Source of the DNA: Rubripirellula obstinata
GTDB lineage: Bacteria > Planctomycetota > Planctomycetia > Pirellulales > Pirellulaceae
Direction of reading: 5' to 3'
Assembly: GCF_001642955.1 (NCBI RefSeq)
Contig: NZ_LWSK01000004.1
Location: 1-64,000 of the forward strand
Length of the DNA stretch: 64,000 nt
Below the pieces are notes generated by a model. That model ran no database searches and was not told the DNA's origin. It saw nothing but the letters and a program-made list of their open reading frames with translations. Below, one piece after another: positions 34,021-43,136 of this stretch. Both the position numbers and the translations under genes were made by a program. Numbering within the stretch: position 1 is the stretch's first letter; every line of letters starts with the position of its first letter.

Positions 34021-36846
34021 TCATTCGCTTGCTCCCACGGCATCCAAAATTCGGCCCGCAATTCCTTCTTGTAGAATCATTGCATAATCATCGAACTCGA
34101 CTCGCTTGTCCGTCGGCTCGAACTCTTCACGAAGGACTCGGCTAACGCAGTCGCGAATTTTTTCCTCCGCTTCGATCATCTGTTCTTCGCTAAAGGTGGC
34201 TAAGTTGATTTTTGTCTCGTCATCCTTGTCGCTAACGTTGAAATACCCCAATTCAACTTCGTGCGGCGGTGCGTCGATGCCCAAATAGGGCACCATCATG
34301 CGATACAACGGCAATTGCAGGTCAACCCAAGTCGGAACGCCGTCCACTTTCTTGAGATGCTTTTTCTCGGGTGGGTGACCATGAGTTTTGTAGTCCAAAA
34401 TCGCCCAGCGATTGGTTTCGGCGTGGAAGTCGATCCGATCAAACCGCCCGCGAAGTCCCACCGATCCTTCATCGACCGTAACAGCCGCACCAGATTTCTC
34501 ATCGACGGATGCTTCGGTAGCGTGAATCGTCCAGCCTTCGGCAATACGCTCGGCTTGCCGCAACGCCACCGTCGCTAACCGCCGTTCGGCCTGAGTGACT
34601 TGCAACAAGACAGCCGCCGAAACGTCGCCGCCAAAATGGTTGTCCGCGTAGTCGTGCAAGTGCTCGATCAATGCAGCTTCGATTTTACTGGCGCTGGTTT
34701 CGTCTTTGTCACCCGATTGTCCAAACGTTTCCAATGCCCCGTGAACCAGATCGCCAAACTGGTTGGCCGCCAACTCGCGTCCCTCGTCGTCGATCGGTTT
34801 GATACGCAAGACATGCCGCAAGTAAAACCGATACGGACACGTCAAATAATCCTTGAACGCCGTGACGCTCATCCGTTTGACGATCTGCTCGCCATCCGAA
34901 GCTGGGAATTGCGGAATCGCGATGCTCGTTTTCTTGGGACCAGCATCCCAGGCATGCGACACCGGCGGCAACGAGCGGCTCCCTTCCAGCAGAAAGCGAA
35001 CTCGCCGTGCGGAATCCGGCTTAGGCGATGCCGCGATCAAACGACTTGGCGGTGTCGGTGATCCATCGGCACCGATTTTCCCGACAATGAAGTGAACTTT
35101 TTCGCGAACCGATAGCATCAGATGCATCGCGTAGACATCGCGAGCGTAACGACGCTGGTTGTCCGCCATGCGAAGCGAACTGCGAATCGATCCTGGCAAA
35201 AATGGATCACTGGTGGTCGCTGATGGGACAAAGGGATGATTCAAACCGATCACCGAAAGCGAATCCGCATCATCGAGTGACAAGTCCAACCAGCCAACGA
35301 TTTCGATCGCGTCGGTTTCGGGAGTTCCGACGACACGCAGGTCCGCCAATCGGCCTGCCATCATTTCAATCGCCAATCCGCCTGAGACCGAGAAATCGAG
35401 CCCGTCGTTGAGCGATGCGAACCGCGTCAGGATTTTGTTTGCGGCATTGATCGCCATCGACGTTCGCGGATTGGCAGACGCATCGGTTTGGTCTACCGCT
35501 GCACCGAGCCATTCGCTGATGACTTTGCACCAACGGCTGAGCGGTTGGTCTTTGGAATCGAACACTGAAAGCCAGTCTTGCACCCACTGGCCGACCTGGA
35601 TCGCCAGAGGGTAATTCTTGATCGCTTGGGGCGGCAAAGTCCCAGAGATTTTTCGCGGGTAATGATTGGCCAGCAATTGATCCACTTCGCGAAGCCATGT
35701 GGAAGATTCGTCCACCTGCAAACTTTCACCAGCTTGCAAACTTGCAGTGATCGCACGACTGACATGCGAATGACGCACCAATGCCGCCAGCGATTGCCAA
35801 GTGTCGGATTGCACATGAGTCGCGGTTAAATCGAACAGTCGCCCAATGGAAGTCGATGCGACGGTCCATCCGATCGCACGGAACGTTGAACGCCCTGCAC
35901 CACGCAGTTCCATTTCCACCGGGCCGACATGAGTTTGATCGGTGACGCCAACAACCGCCCGCTTACCATCAAGTTGAGTGACCGATTCGACTGCCGCGAT
36001 CGCTTGGTCGGAAACATCACCGGCCGGCAACAGGTTTTCATCGCGAAGCGGGAGTTCATGGTCGATCCAGGCAGATGTTTTGACACATCCAAACTGATCA
36101 AACCGGGCCGCTTCCGATTTGGGTGCAGCGACCATCGCAACAATATCGCCGTTCAAACCACCCAGCATTTTCAGCAGCATGTCGCTGATGTCGCTGGTTC
36201 CGATCAGCACCACGGTCTGATCGCACTTGCATCGGTTTTGCTCGATCGCTTCGGCGCGGGCGAAGTCAGGATCGATCAATCCGACGCGAGCGAGTTCGCC
36301 TGCGTATCGGTTGGATAGTTCAGCCAGCATGCGCCAGCGACGTGTTTCGGATTCTGTTTCGGTTTTCTGAGCGACTTCTTCAAACGTCAAATTGCTGGAC
36401 GCCAGATCTTCGTGCAGTCTGCGAACCGTGCCCGCCAATTCCAACCAGGGTGCCATCGGTTCACGTGGTGGCAAGTTCGGCAGCAGTGCCGCCATTCCTT
36501 CTGGATCGGCATCTCGCATGACCGCGGCCCAGGCGAGAGTTTGCTCAAATTCAATCGCGGCCGGTTGGTCGGAACCGTAAAGCTGTTCAGGTAATTCGCC
36601 AACCGTGATGAACGTTGGCGGTTGGTAACCGGCCTTGGACGACGCGGCCAGATCGGAAAGCAGCGTGCCGAGCCGATTGGAACTGCGTGCGGTTGGCAGG
36701 ACACACAGCAAGCTTGAAAGATCCCATTGCTGGTCAACCGAGTATTTCTTGATCAGCGAATCGGCGGCCAACGGCAGGATCGGCTTGTCCCAGCCAAGGA
36801 AAATCGTTTCACGAAGATTTTGTTTCACGAGTTGCTTTCTGGGCAC
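34021..36846 (-). CDS. AddB-like PD-(D/E)XK nuclease
   Basis: 941 residues. The C-terminal third is a RecB-type nuclease: MSVTAFKDYLTCPYRFYLRH, GRFDRIDFHAETNRWAILDYK (GxxDRID...D-Y-K), then DLQLPLYRMM. The N-terminal part is an inactivated helicase-like fold as in AddB of alphaproteobacteria (LLCVLPTARSSNRLGTLL), without a Walker A. The four iron-sulfur Cys of Bacillus AddB are not all present; I see only the Cys in CPYRFYL and one in IRDCVSRVL near the end. It is first in the operon with the AddA-like helicase and the SbcD-like nuclease, so it probably resects double-strand breaks. The frame upstream of 36846 is a short intergenic gap. Confidence 0.85.
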   Translation of the reverse strand: MPRKQLVKQNLRETIFLGWDKPILPLAADSLIKKYSVDQQWDLSSLLCVLPTARSSNRLGTLLSDLAASSKAGYQPPTFITVGELPEQLYGSDQPAAIEFEQTLAWAAVMRDADPEGMAALLPNLPPREPMAPWLELAGTVRRLHEDLASSNLTFEEVAQKTETESETRRWRMLAELSNRYAGELARVGLIDPDFARAEAIEQNRCKCDQTVVLIGTSDISDMLLKMLGGLNGDIVAMVAAPKSEAARFDQFGCVKTSAWIDHELPLRDENLLPAGDVSDQAIAAVESVTQLDGKRAVVGVTDQTHVGPVEMELRGAGRSTFRAIGWTVASTSIGRLFDLTATHVQSDTWQSLAALVRHSHVSRAITASLQAGESLQVDESSTWLREVDQLLANHYPRKISGTLPPQAIKNYPLAIQVGQWVQDWLSVFDSKDQPLSRWCKVISEWLGAAVDQTDASANPRTSMAINAANKILTRFASLNDGLDFSVSGGLAIEMMAGRLADLRVVGTPETDAIEIVGWLDLSLDDADSLSVIGLNHPFVPSATTSDPFLPGSIRSSLRMADNQRRYARDVYAMHLMLSVREKVHFIVGKIGADGSPTPPSRLIAASPKPDSARRVRFLLEGSRSLPPVSHAWDAGPKKTSIAIPQFPASDGEQIVKRMSVTAFKDYLTCPYRFYLRHVLRIKPIDDEGRELAANQFGDLVHGALETFGQSGDKDETSASKIEAALIEHLHDYADNHFGGDVSAAVLLQVTQAERRLATVALRQAERIAEGWTIHATEASVDEKSGAAVTVDEGSVGLRGRFDRIDFHAETNRWAILDYKTHGHPPEKKHLKKVDGVPTWVDLQLPLYRMMVPYLGIDAPPHEVELGYFNVSDKDDETKINLATFSEEQMIEAEEKIRDCVSRVLREEFEPTDKRVEFDDYAMILQEGIAGRILDAVGASE

Positions 36847-37054
36847 GCGGTTTAACGTTTTTTAAGGATCAGCATTATCGCCAACGGCTTTGACACGTTT
36901 GGTCAAACGGCTGAACGAAATTGTCCGGTGGCAGTTTCACAACAACAACCCGTGAGAAAATTTGCGGGTTGTCTTGAATCTTATGGCAAACTTTGCCGAT
37001 AACCCGGGTTAGGTGTCTGCTTGGAACGACCCGTGCGCATGGAGGCGCACCACC

Positions 37055-37888
37055 ATGATCCTCTGGACTGTAAAACTAATTGGCATGATTCGGCGAGCGA
37101 TCGCCGGTCGTAAATATCCATACCAACTGGCGTGGGCCGTTGCATTCGGCTTGCTGCTGGGCATCGTCCCGCACGGAAACCTGCTGGCAATCTGCCTGCT
37201 GGTTGTCGTGTTGTCGCTGCGATTGAACCACGCCATGGCGGCTTTGACCGCGATCGGTGCGTCGTTCCTGGCCACCAAGTTGGATCCGGTTTCGCACACC
37301 GTTGGTGAGTATTTGCTGACGCAGCCGAAATTCGCAAGCGTCGCCGAAACCGCTTGGTCATTGCCCATGATGCCGTGGACCGACTTGAACAACACGGTTG
37401 TCCTGGGCAGCCTGACCATTGGATTGGTCGCACTGTTGCCAGTCTTCCTGGTCACGTATCCCGTGTTTCGTTTTCTCGCACCCGCTAAAGCTGCGGACGA
37501 TCAAGTTCAAGAGAGCGAGTACGAAACGCACCGATCATCGACTTCCAGCAAGACAATGATTGTTGATCGTGGCAACCAGCGTGTGCCACCGCCCAAACGA
37601 GACGCGTCCCGAGAAGAATCGACCAGCCAAGTATCGACTAGCCAAGCAAGCGAACCGATTCAGTTTGTCGAAGTGCAGCCCGCTCACACGGCACCGCCGC
37701 AGAATCATGCGGCGGTGGAAACCCGTATCGACGTCATTCGCATCAAAGAACAAGCGTCAACGCAAACCGCTGCGACTGAGTCTGACGTCAACGAAGCCGA
37801 CCAATCTAATCCTAACCAACCGATGGACGAAGCGCTCAATTACCTGCTTCGTCAATTGCGCGACTCGCAATCAAGGAACGCAGCATGA
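37055..37888 (+). CDS. TIGR03546-like membrane protein
   Basis: 277 residues. The N-terminal half has three or four hydrophobic segments (AFGLLLGIVPHGNLLAICLL, AALTAIGASFLATKL, VLGSLTIGLVALLPVFLVTY) resembling TIGR03546, a DUF2062-like membrane family. The C-terminal half is hydrophilic and disordered (Ser/Gln/Glu). I chose the ATG at 37055 because GGAGG precedes it by ~10 bases; an upstream in-frame ATG at 37013 is less likely. Its stop overlaps the start of the next gene in ATGA. TIGR03546 genes are known to sit beside TIGR03545 genes, both uncharacterised, and the next gene fits that. The function is unknown. Confidence 0.8.
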   Translation: MILWTVKLIGMIRRAIAGRKYPYQLAWAVAFGLLLGIVPHGNLLAICLLVVVLSLRLNHAMAALTAIGASFLATKLDPVSHTVGEYLLTQPKFASVAETAWSLPMMPWTDLNNTVVLGSLTIGLVALLPVFLVTYPVFRFLAPAKAADDQVQESEYETHRSSTSSKTMIVDRGNQRVPPPKRDASREESTSQVSTSQASEPIQFVEVQPAHTAPPQNHAAVETRIDVIRIKEQASTQTAATESDVNEADQSNPNQPMDEALNYLLRQLRDSQSRNAA

Positions 37889-39639
37889 TTCGCTGGACAT
37901 TCGTAATGACGCGGTTGATCGTGGTAGTCGCGATCATCGCTCTGTTGTGCTTGGGGCTTGGGCCCGTTGCCAAATACGTGACCGTTCGCAGCATCGAACA
38001 AGCCACCGGCGCGAAGGTGGAAATCGAAAAGGCGACCGTGGGTCTGTTCCCACCAAGCGTTCACTATTCAGGCGTTCAAGTCGCAGATCCTCGCGACGAC
38101 AAAGCCATGCGAGACGCCGTCGCTGCCGATTCAGTAGAGTTCGTGATCGATGGTGCGGCGCTGATGCAACGTCGTTGGGTCGCACGTACCGGATCGATCA
38201 CTGGCCTGAAAATCGGTAGCGATCGCGACACGTCAGGCCATCTGGATCCTGAATTTGAAGTCGAAACCGAACAGTCCGGTCCATCGATGTTAGATCGACT
38301 TGTCGGTGGCGCGAGCGACCAGATTTCGGACACCGCCGACGCGGTCGTTGACGATCTGGAAACAATCCGGCGCAGCAAGGAAATCCGCACGCGATGGGAA
38401 AACGAATACGCCAACCTGACGACGCGTGCGAGAGAACTGGAACAAAAAATTCGACTCATTCGTGACCGGGCACGCGGGATCGATAATCCGCTGCGTGATT
38501 GGCAAAAACTGGAACGAACCCTGACGGAAGCCCGCGAGGCTCGTGATGAATTGGTGTCGGTTCGTCAAACACTCGACGCTTTACCAGGACAACTGCAAAC
38601 CGACTTGGCTTCGCTTGAAGAAGCAAAACAGATCGACATGGCCAAGGTTGACCAGTACGTTCCCGGCGACTTGACCGGTGCTGGTGAATTTGGCGTGGAC
38701 ATCATCGCCGAATCGGTGCGTGACCAAATCGCTCAAGTCAAATCCTACTTGGACGGCGGAAAGACGCTGGCCAATTACACAGTCGTGGCACCCGATGCCG
38801 AGCGAACACGCGGTGTCGATCATGACCTGATACCGCTGGATCGTCCGCAATTGATGATTCGTCGCTGCGAAATCGGCGGGATGATGCGAGCCGGTGGTGA
38901 CATCTACGCGATGACCGGTGTCGTGGAAAACATGACGCCCACACCGGAAATTTTGGCCGAACCAACCCGAGCTCGTTTGAGCTTGGAAGGCAAAGAATCG
39001 ATGCGAGTGGAATACGTTCGCGATCGACGCAGCGGTGCCGACGTGGACTTGATGACGTTGCATTGGCCAGAAATGAAGGCCGAGAAAATGCGACTTGGCG
39101 GCAGCAGTTCATCTGCACTTGCCGTCAACGGTGGCCGACGTGAATTGTGGATCCAAGTGCGAACCGAAGGCGACCAGGTCGATGGCCGGATGGTCAGTAA
39201 GCAAACTGGTGTGCAAATGGATCTGAACGTTGAATCCAAGTATGCCGGTTCCGCTGGCGTTCAATCGTTGCGAGACAGCTTGGCGTCGGTCGATCGAATT
39301 GAAATCGATGCCAACTTCACCGGAACGTGGAAAAAACTGGACCTGGATCTCAACACGAATCTCGGTCAAGTGCTTCGTCGTGCTGGCGAAGACGCCGTTG
39401 CGAATCAAATGCGAGAATCGAAAGCCAAGCTAGCTGCGAAGGTCAACAAGGTTCACGCTGAGCAAACGATGGAACTTCGCAAATGGTTGGGCGAACAAGC
39501 CGGTGAAGCACGCACGTTGCTTGCCAGTGCCGATAAATCGATCGCAGAAATGAGCAGCAAGGTGTTGACCGAAGTCGGCGACGCAGAAGAGTTGCTCGGC
39601 AGTCGATTAAGAAGCGCCGTGATGGGCAAGCTGCGCTAG
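37885..39639 (+). CDS. TIGR03545-like protein
   Basis: 584 residues. An N-terminal signal-anchor (LIVVVAIIALLCLGLGPVAK) is followed by an exported body with an AsmA-like flavour (SIEQATGAKVEIEKATVGLF, PSVHYSGVQVADPRDDKAMR) and a long coiled-coil middle and end (RARELEQKIRLIRDRARGID, LTEAREARDELVSVRQTLD). It begins at the ATG that overlaps the previous stop (ATGA), with AAGGA upstream, so the pair is translationally coupled. The match to TIGR03545 rests on the genomic pairing and overall layout. A role in the envelope is likely, but I cannot say which. Confidence 0.8.
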   Translation: MIRWTFVMTRLIVVVAIIALLCLGLGPVAKYVTVRSIEQATGAKVEIEKATVGLFPPSVHYSGVQVADPRDDKAMRDAVAADSVEFVIDGAALMQRRWVARTGSITGLKIGSDRDTSGHLDPEFEVETEQSGPSMLDRLVGGASDQISDTADAVVDDLETIRRSKEIRTRWENEYANLTTRARELEQKIRLIRDRARGIDNPLRDWQKLERTLTEAREARDELVSVRQTLDALPGQLQTDLASLEEAKQIDMAKVDQYVPGDLTGAGEFGVDIIAESVRDQIAQVKSYLDGGKTLANYTVVAPDAERTRGVDHDLIPLDRPQLMIRRCEIGGMMRAGGDIYAMTGVVENMTPTPEILAEPTRARLSLEGKESMRVEYVRDRRSGADVDLMTLHWPEMKAEKMRLGGSSSSALAVNGGRRELWIQVRTEGDQVDGRMVSKQTGVQMDLNVESKYAGSAGVQSLRDSLASVDRIEIDANFTGTWKKLDLDLNTNLGQVLRRAGEDAVANQMRESKAKLAAKVNKVHAEQTMELRKWLGEQAGEARTLLASADKSIAEMSSKVLTEVGDAEELLGSRLRSAVMGKLR

Positions 39640-39657
39640 ATCTTTTGCGAATGACCT

Positions 39658-39734
39658 GTAGGCCGTAGCGAGCCTCAGCGAGTTACGGCAACGCGTGTGA
39701 ATGCCGTAACTCGCTAAGGCTCGCTACGGCCTAC
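39658..39734. repeat. Palindromic repeat family B, two units
   Basis: GTAGGCCGTAGCGAGCCTCA...TTACGGCA and inverted TGCCGTAACTCGCTAAGGCT...GGCCTAC around a CGCGTGTGAA-type loop, between the converging TIGR03545-like and DUF1569 genes. It lies only seven bases from the DUF1569 stop codon. Confidence 0.9.
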
Positions 39735-39740
39735 AATTAG

Positions 39741-40211
39741 CTACGCCACTGGCTTTACAAAACCTAGATGCAGCTCACAGTGGCGGCATTGCAGGTCGTC
39801 GTGCTGCTGGCGTGTCATGTTTCCAAAGAACACATGCTTGGGGATTGGGCCGATCGTCTGGTATCGGCCGACCGCTTGCCGGAAGTGATCCAGGGCCTGC
39901 GAGACGTCAACGTCTTCCGTTGGCCAAAACAGATCCTGAGCTTTGGGTGGCAGCTTGAATCCCGGTTTCGGTTTCCCATTGAGAACAATCGGCCGAATGA
40001 TCCTGGCAAAAATCTTCATGGGAAGTGACGGTTTGAAGGGCAGGTCGGTGTGCCCGCTGACCACATCAAAGGTTCTCGCAAGATGTTCCAAAATCTGACC
40101 GAAACTGTATTGACCAACGGTCGTGACTTCCATGCTTGCCAACCGGTCGACTTCGGCGATCGCTTCTTCGAGTCGATCAAAATGCAGCGGGCGTAGTTCT
40201 GGTTTTGACAT
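39741..40211 (-). CDS. DUF1569 (DinB-like) protein
   Basis: 156 residues, helical, with YSFGQILEHLARTFDVVSGH near the N-terminus and GNMTRQQHDDLQCRHCELHL near the C-terminus, the pattern of DUF1569 proteins, a DinB/YfiT-like four-helix metal-binding family common in planctomycetes. The three conserved His/Cys-containing segments (EHLAR, QQHDDLQCRHCELHLG) could bind a metal. The substrate is unknown. It lies 11 bases downstream of the FAH-family gene on the same strand, so the two are likely co-transcribed. Confidence 0.82.
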   Translation of the reverse strand: MSKPELRPLHFDRLEEAIAEVDRLASMEVTTVGQYSFGQILEHLARTFDVVSGHTDLPFKPSLPMKIFARIIRPIVLNGKPKPGFKLPPKAQDLFWPTEDVDVSQALDHFRQAVGRYQTIGPIPKHVFFGNMTRQQHDDLQCRHCELHLGFVKPVA

Positions 40212-40222
40212 GCTTCGGACGA

Positions 40223-41044
40223 TCAGTTTTTAGGTTGCGAGACACAGACGTTAGACAACTTTCCAATGCCATCGATTTCGACGACGCAGTGGTCATCATG
40301 CTTCAAAAATACCGGCGGTGTTTTTGCGGCTCCGACACCCGGCGGTGTTCCGGTGTAAATCAAGTCACCCGGCTTCAGGGTCGTAAATAATGAAAGATGA
40401 CTGATCAGGCTTGGGATGTCAAAGATTAATTGTGCCGTCGTACTGTCTTGCACGGTTTGATCATTCAAGTGCATGCGTACCCGCAGGTTGCCTGGGTCGC
40501 TGATTTCATCTTTCGTGACAACGCATGGCCCAACGGGCGCGAACGTGTCAAAGGTTTTGCCCAGCAACCATTGACCGCCGGGCCGACCTTTTTGCCAATC
40601 ACGCGCAGACACGTCATGGCCGCAGGTGAAACCAAAGACATAATCCATCGCTCTGTCCGCGGAAACGTTGCGAGCCGGTTTGCCAATCACGACAACCAGT
40701 TCAGCTTCGTAGTCCACCTTCTCTGAGATGTCTGGCAACTCAATCGATCCTCCATGACCAAGCAGCGCCGAATTGAACTTGCTAAACACCACCGGCAACG
40801 TCGGGATTTCGGATCCCGTTTCAATTGCATGGTCACGATAATTCAGTCCGATGCAAATGATCTTTTCAGGTGTGGGCACCGGCGGAAGCAATTGCTCCGG
40901 GACCGGTTGCCAGGATCCGTCTTTGACCACAGTTGGATCGCTAAAGAAATCTTCGTCGGTCAATGTGATGGGCTGCACACCCTTGGACGGATCGTACAAG
41001 GCGATCACGGGCGAGTCATCTCGCAGGAAACGGCATAACTTCAC
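40223..41044 (-). CDS. Fumarylacetoacetate hydrolase family protein
   Basis: 273 residues of the FAH superfamily (hydrolases and isomerases of ketone diacids). Conserved core: IICIGLNYRDHAIE, VDYEAELVVVIGKP with the metal ligands E113 and E115, then DYVFGFTCGHDVSARDWQ, FDTFAPVGPCVVTKDEI and DLIYTGTPPGVGA. The start is GTG at 41044, whose GTGA overlaps the stop of the small membrane gene upstream, so the two are translationally coupled. The exact substrate cannot be told; the sequence fits general FAHD/2-hydroxyhepta-2,4-diene-dioate-type enzymes. Confidence 0.88.
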   Translation of the reverse strand: MKLCRFLRDDSPVIALYDPSKGVQPITLTDEDFFSDPTVVKDGSWQPVPEQLLPPVPTPEKIICIGLNYRDHAIETGSEIPTLPVVFSKFNSALLGHGGSIELPDISEKVDYEAELVVVIGKPARNVSADRAMDYVFGFTCGHDVSARDWQKGRPGGQWLLGKTFDTFAPVGPCVVTKDEISDPGNLRVRMHLNDQTVQDSTTAQLIFDIPSLISHLSLFTTLKPGDLIYTGTPPGVGAAKTPPVFLKHDDHCVVEIDGIGKLSNVCVSQPKN

Positions 41045-41319
41045 TGGGGTGGATCCAATTGATTGGTAGGCGGGGGCATTGGTTCAGCATTCACTATTTC
41101 AGCATTCACTGTTTCTGATTCGATGGCCGCGGGTTCTTGTTTGACTTGTTGGATGTTCAGGTACACCAAAACCCCGATCACTGGAATTCCCAAGATCATC
41201 AAGACGATCAAGGCAGCTCGGAAAATGCTGGAATTCAAATGATCGTTGGACACGGTTGAGCGTTCGTTATTCGGGAACGATGGATGTGAAACGTTCGGTT
41301 TGCGGCGAACCGCTTGCAC
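41041..41319 (-). CDS. Small single-pass membrane protein coupled to FAH gene
   Basis: 92 residues from a GTG start; a second GTG at 41253 would trim 22 residues. One membrane helix (ALIVLMILGIPVIGVLVYL) is followed by a Pro/Glu-rich tail, EIVNAEPMPPPTNQ. Its stop shares GTGA with the FAH-family start. No family is recognised. An odd tandem in the tail (VNAEIVNAE) reflects a short DNA duplication. Confidence 0.6.
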   Translation of the reverse strand: MQAVRRKPNVSHPSFPNNERSTVSNDHLNSSIFRAALIVLMILGIPVIGVLVYLNIQQVKQEPAAIESETVNAEIVNAEPMPPPTNQLDPPQ

Positions 41320-41516
41320 GGTCGCGAGTGTACCAAAGTCTAGCCGAGCTTGTCTGAAGCTCGATCGGGCGTATTTCGCGGAGACACGAAAACGAGAGGT
41401 TGGGACAACCTCACCTACAAATCTGAGCCGCGTTTTCGACGGCGGCTTCTTTCTGTAAACTGATTCCAGTCACCTACGACGGCAGCATCCTCCATTCCCC
41501 AGCGAACTTTGCCACC

Positions 41517-43136
41517 ATGACCAGCCTGACTCAATCCGACGCTTGGCAAAACCTGTTATCTCACTTCGCCACGATCAAGGACCAGCATCTTCGGGATCTG
41601 TTCGCATCGGATCCGGCGAGGGGCAAGACCTTCACGCTGCAGGCGGCAGGCATGTTTTTGGATTACTCCAAAAACCGCATCAACGCTGAAACGATGAAGC
41701 TGTTGATCGCGTTGGCCGAAGACGCTGGACTGAAAAGTCGTATCGAGGCGATGTTCACCGGCGAAAAAATAAACACGACCGAAGATCGTGCTGTTTTGCA
41801 CACCGCGCTGCGGGCTCCTCGCGATGCAACGATCATGTTCGAGGGCAAAAACGTTGTCCCCGACGTCCACGAAGTCCTGGACCGCATGGCAGACTTCACC
41901 GTCCGCATCACCAGCGGCGATTGGAAGGGGCACACCGGTAAACCGATTCGCAACATCGTCAACATCGGGATCGGCGGGTCAGACTTGGGGCCAGTGATGG
42001 CTTACGAAGCACTTCGCTATTACAGCAACCGTGATCTGACGTTCCGGTTTGTGTCGAACGTGGACGCGACCGATTTTTCCGAAGCAACGATCGACCTGGA
42101 TCCGGCCGAAACGTTGTTCATCGTTGCGTCAAAGACCTTCACGACGCAAGAAACAATGACCAACGCCGAATCAGCGAAGCAATGGTTGTTGGAAGGTTTG
42201 AAAACTGATGAATCGGCGGTTGCGAAACACTTTGTGGCGCTATCGACGAATGCTGAATCCGTTCAAGCGTTTGGAATCGACACCGACAATATGTTCGGTT
42301 TTTGGGATTGGGTTGGTGGCCGCTATTCGATGGATTCCGCGATTGGACTCTCGACGATGTTGGCGATCGGGCCAAGCGGGTTTGGCGAACTGTTGGATGG
42401 TTTTAACGAAATGGATAACCATTATCGGACCGCACCGCTGGATCAGAACCTGCCCGTAATCATGGGCCTGTTGAATCTTTACTACACCGATTTCTTCGGT
42501 TCACAAACAACGGCCGTCTTGCCGTATGACCAGTATTTGTCGCGTTTTCCAGCTTATTTGCAGCAGTTGACGATGGAAAGCAACGGCAAGCATGTGACGC
42601 TCGATGGCGATCAGGTTGATTACGACACCTCACCCATTTTCTGGGGCGAACCCGGCACCAATGGCCAGCATTCGTTCTATCAATTGATCCACCAGGGAAC
42701 GCATTTGATCCCTTGCGACTTTATCGCCTTCACCAAATCGCTGAACAGTATCGGTGACCATCACGACAAGTTGATGGCGAACGTGTTTGCGCAGGGCGAA
42801 GCGTTAGCCATGGGAAAAACTGCTGACGAAGTTCGTGCTGAGGGTACCGACGAAAGCCTAGTCCCTCACCGAGTCTTTGAAGGCAACCGTCCGTCGAACA
42901 CGATTCTGATCGAGAAACTAACGCCGAGTGTGCTAGGTAAGTTGGTCGCGTTGTACGAGCATAGCGTGTTCACGCAGGGTGTCATCTGGCAAATCAACCC
43001 GTTCGACCAATGGGGCGTTGAACTTGGCAAACAATTGGCCAAAGCGATCATCCCAGAGTTGTCACCAAACGACGCGGATCTGTCGCATGACAGTTCAACG
43101 AACGAGCTGATCCGTCGTTATCGGTCGATGAAGTAA
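41517..43136 (+). CDS. pgi: Glucose-6-phosphate isomerase
   Basis: Interconverts glucose-6-phosphate and fructose-6-phosphate in glycolysis and gluconeogenesis. 539 residues, the long E. coli-type form. Signatures: [51 protein letters not shown], and sugar-phosphate loop residues around [15 protein letters not shown] in GCCACCATGACC; the spacer carries a small GAGGTTGGGACAACCTC palindrome ~41394-41410. Its last 89 bases overlap, on the other strand, the 3' end of the kinase gene. Confidence 0.97.
   Translation: MTSLTQSDAWQNLLSHFATIKDQHLRDLFASDPARGKTFTLQAAGMFLDYSKNRINAETMKLLIALAEDAGLKSRIEAMFTGEKINTTEDRAVLHTALRAPRDATIMFEGKNVVPDVHEVLDRMADFTVRITSGDWKGHTGKPIRNIVNIGIGGSDLGPVMAYEALRYYSNRDLTFRFVSNVDATDFSEATIDLDPAETLFIVASKTFTTQETMTNAESAKQWLLEGLKTDESAVAKHFVALSTNAESVQAFGIDTDNMFGFWDWVGGRYSMDSAIGLSTMLAIGPSGFGELLDGFNEMDNHYRTAPLDQNLPVIMGLLNLYYTDFFGSQTTAVLPYDQYLSRFPAYLQQLTMESNGKHVTLDGDQVDYDTSPIFWGEPGTNGQHSFYQLIHQGTHLIPCDFIAFTKSLNSIGDHHDKLMANVFAQGEALAMGKTADEVRAEGTDESLVPHRVFEGNRPSNTILIEKLTPSVLGKLVALYEHSVFTQGVIWQINPFDQWGVELGKQLAKAIIPELSPNDADLSHDSSTNELIRRYRSMK

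Noticed and set aside
36847-37054. Promoter with TTGACA/TATAAT type boxes between AddB-like and TIGR03546-like genes
   Set aside because: Only weak partial matches by eye; not enough to call.
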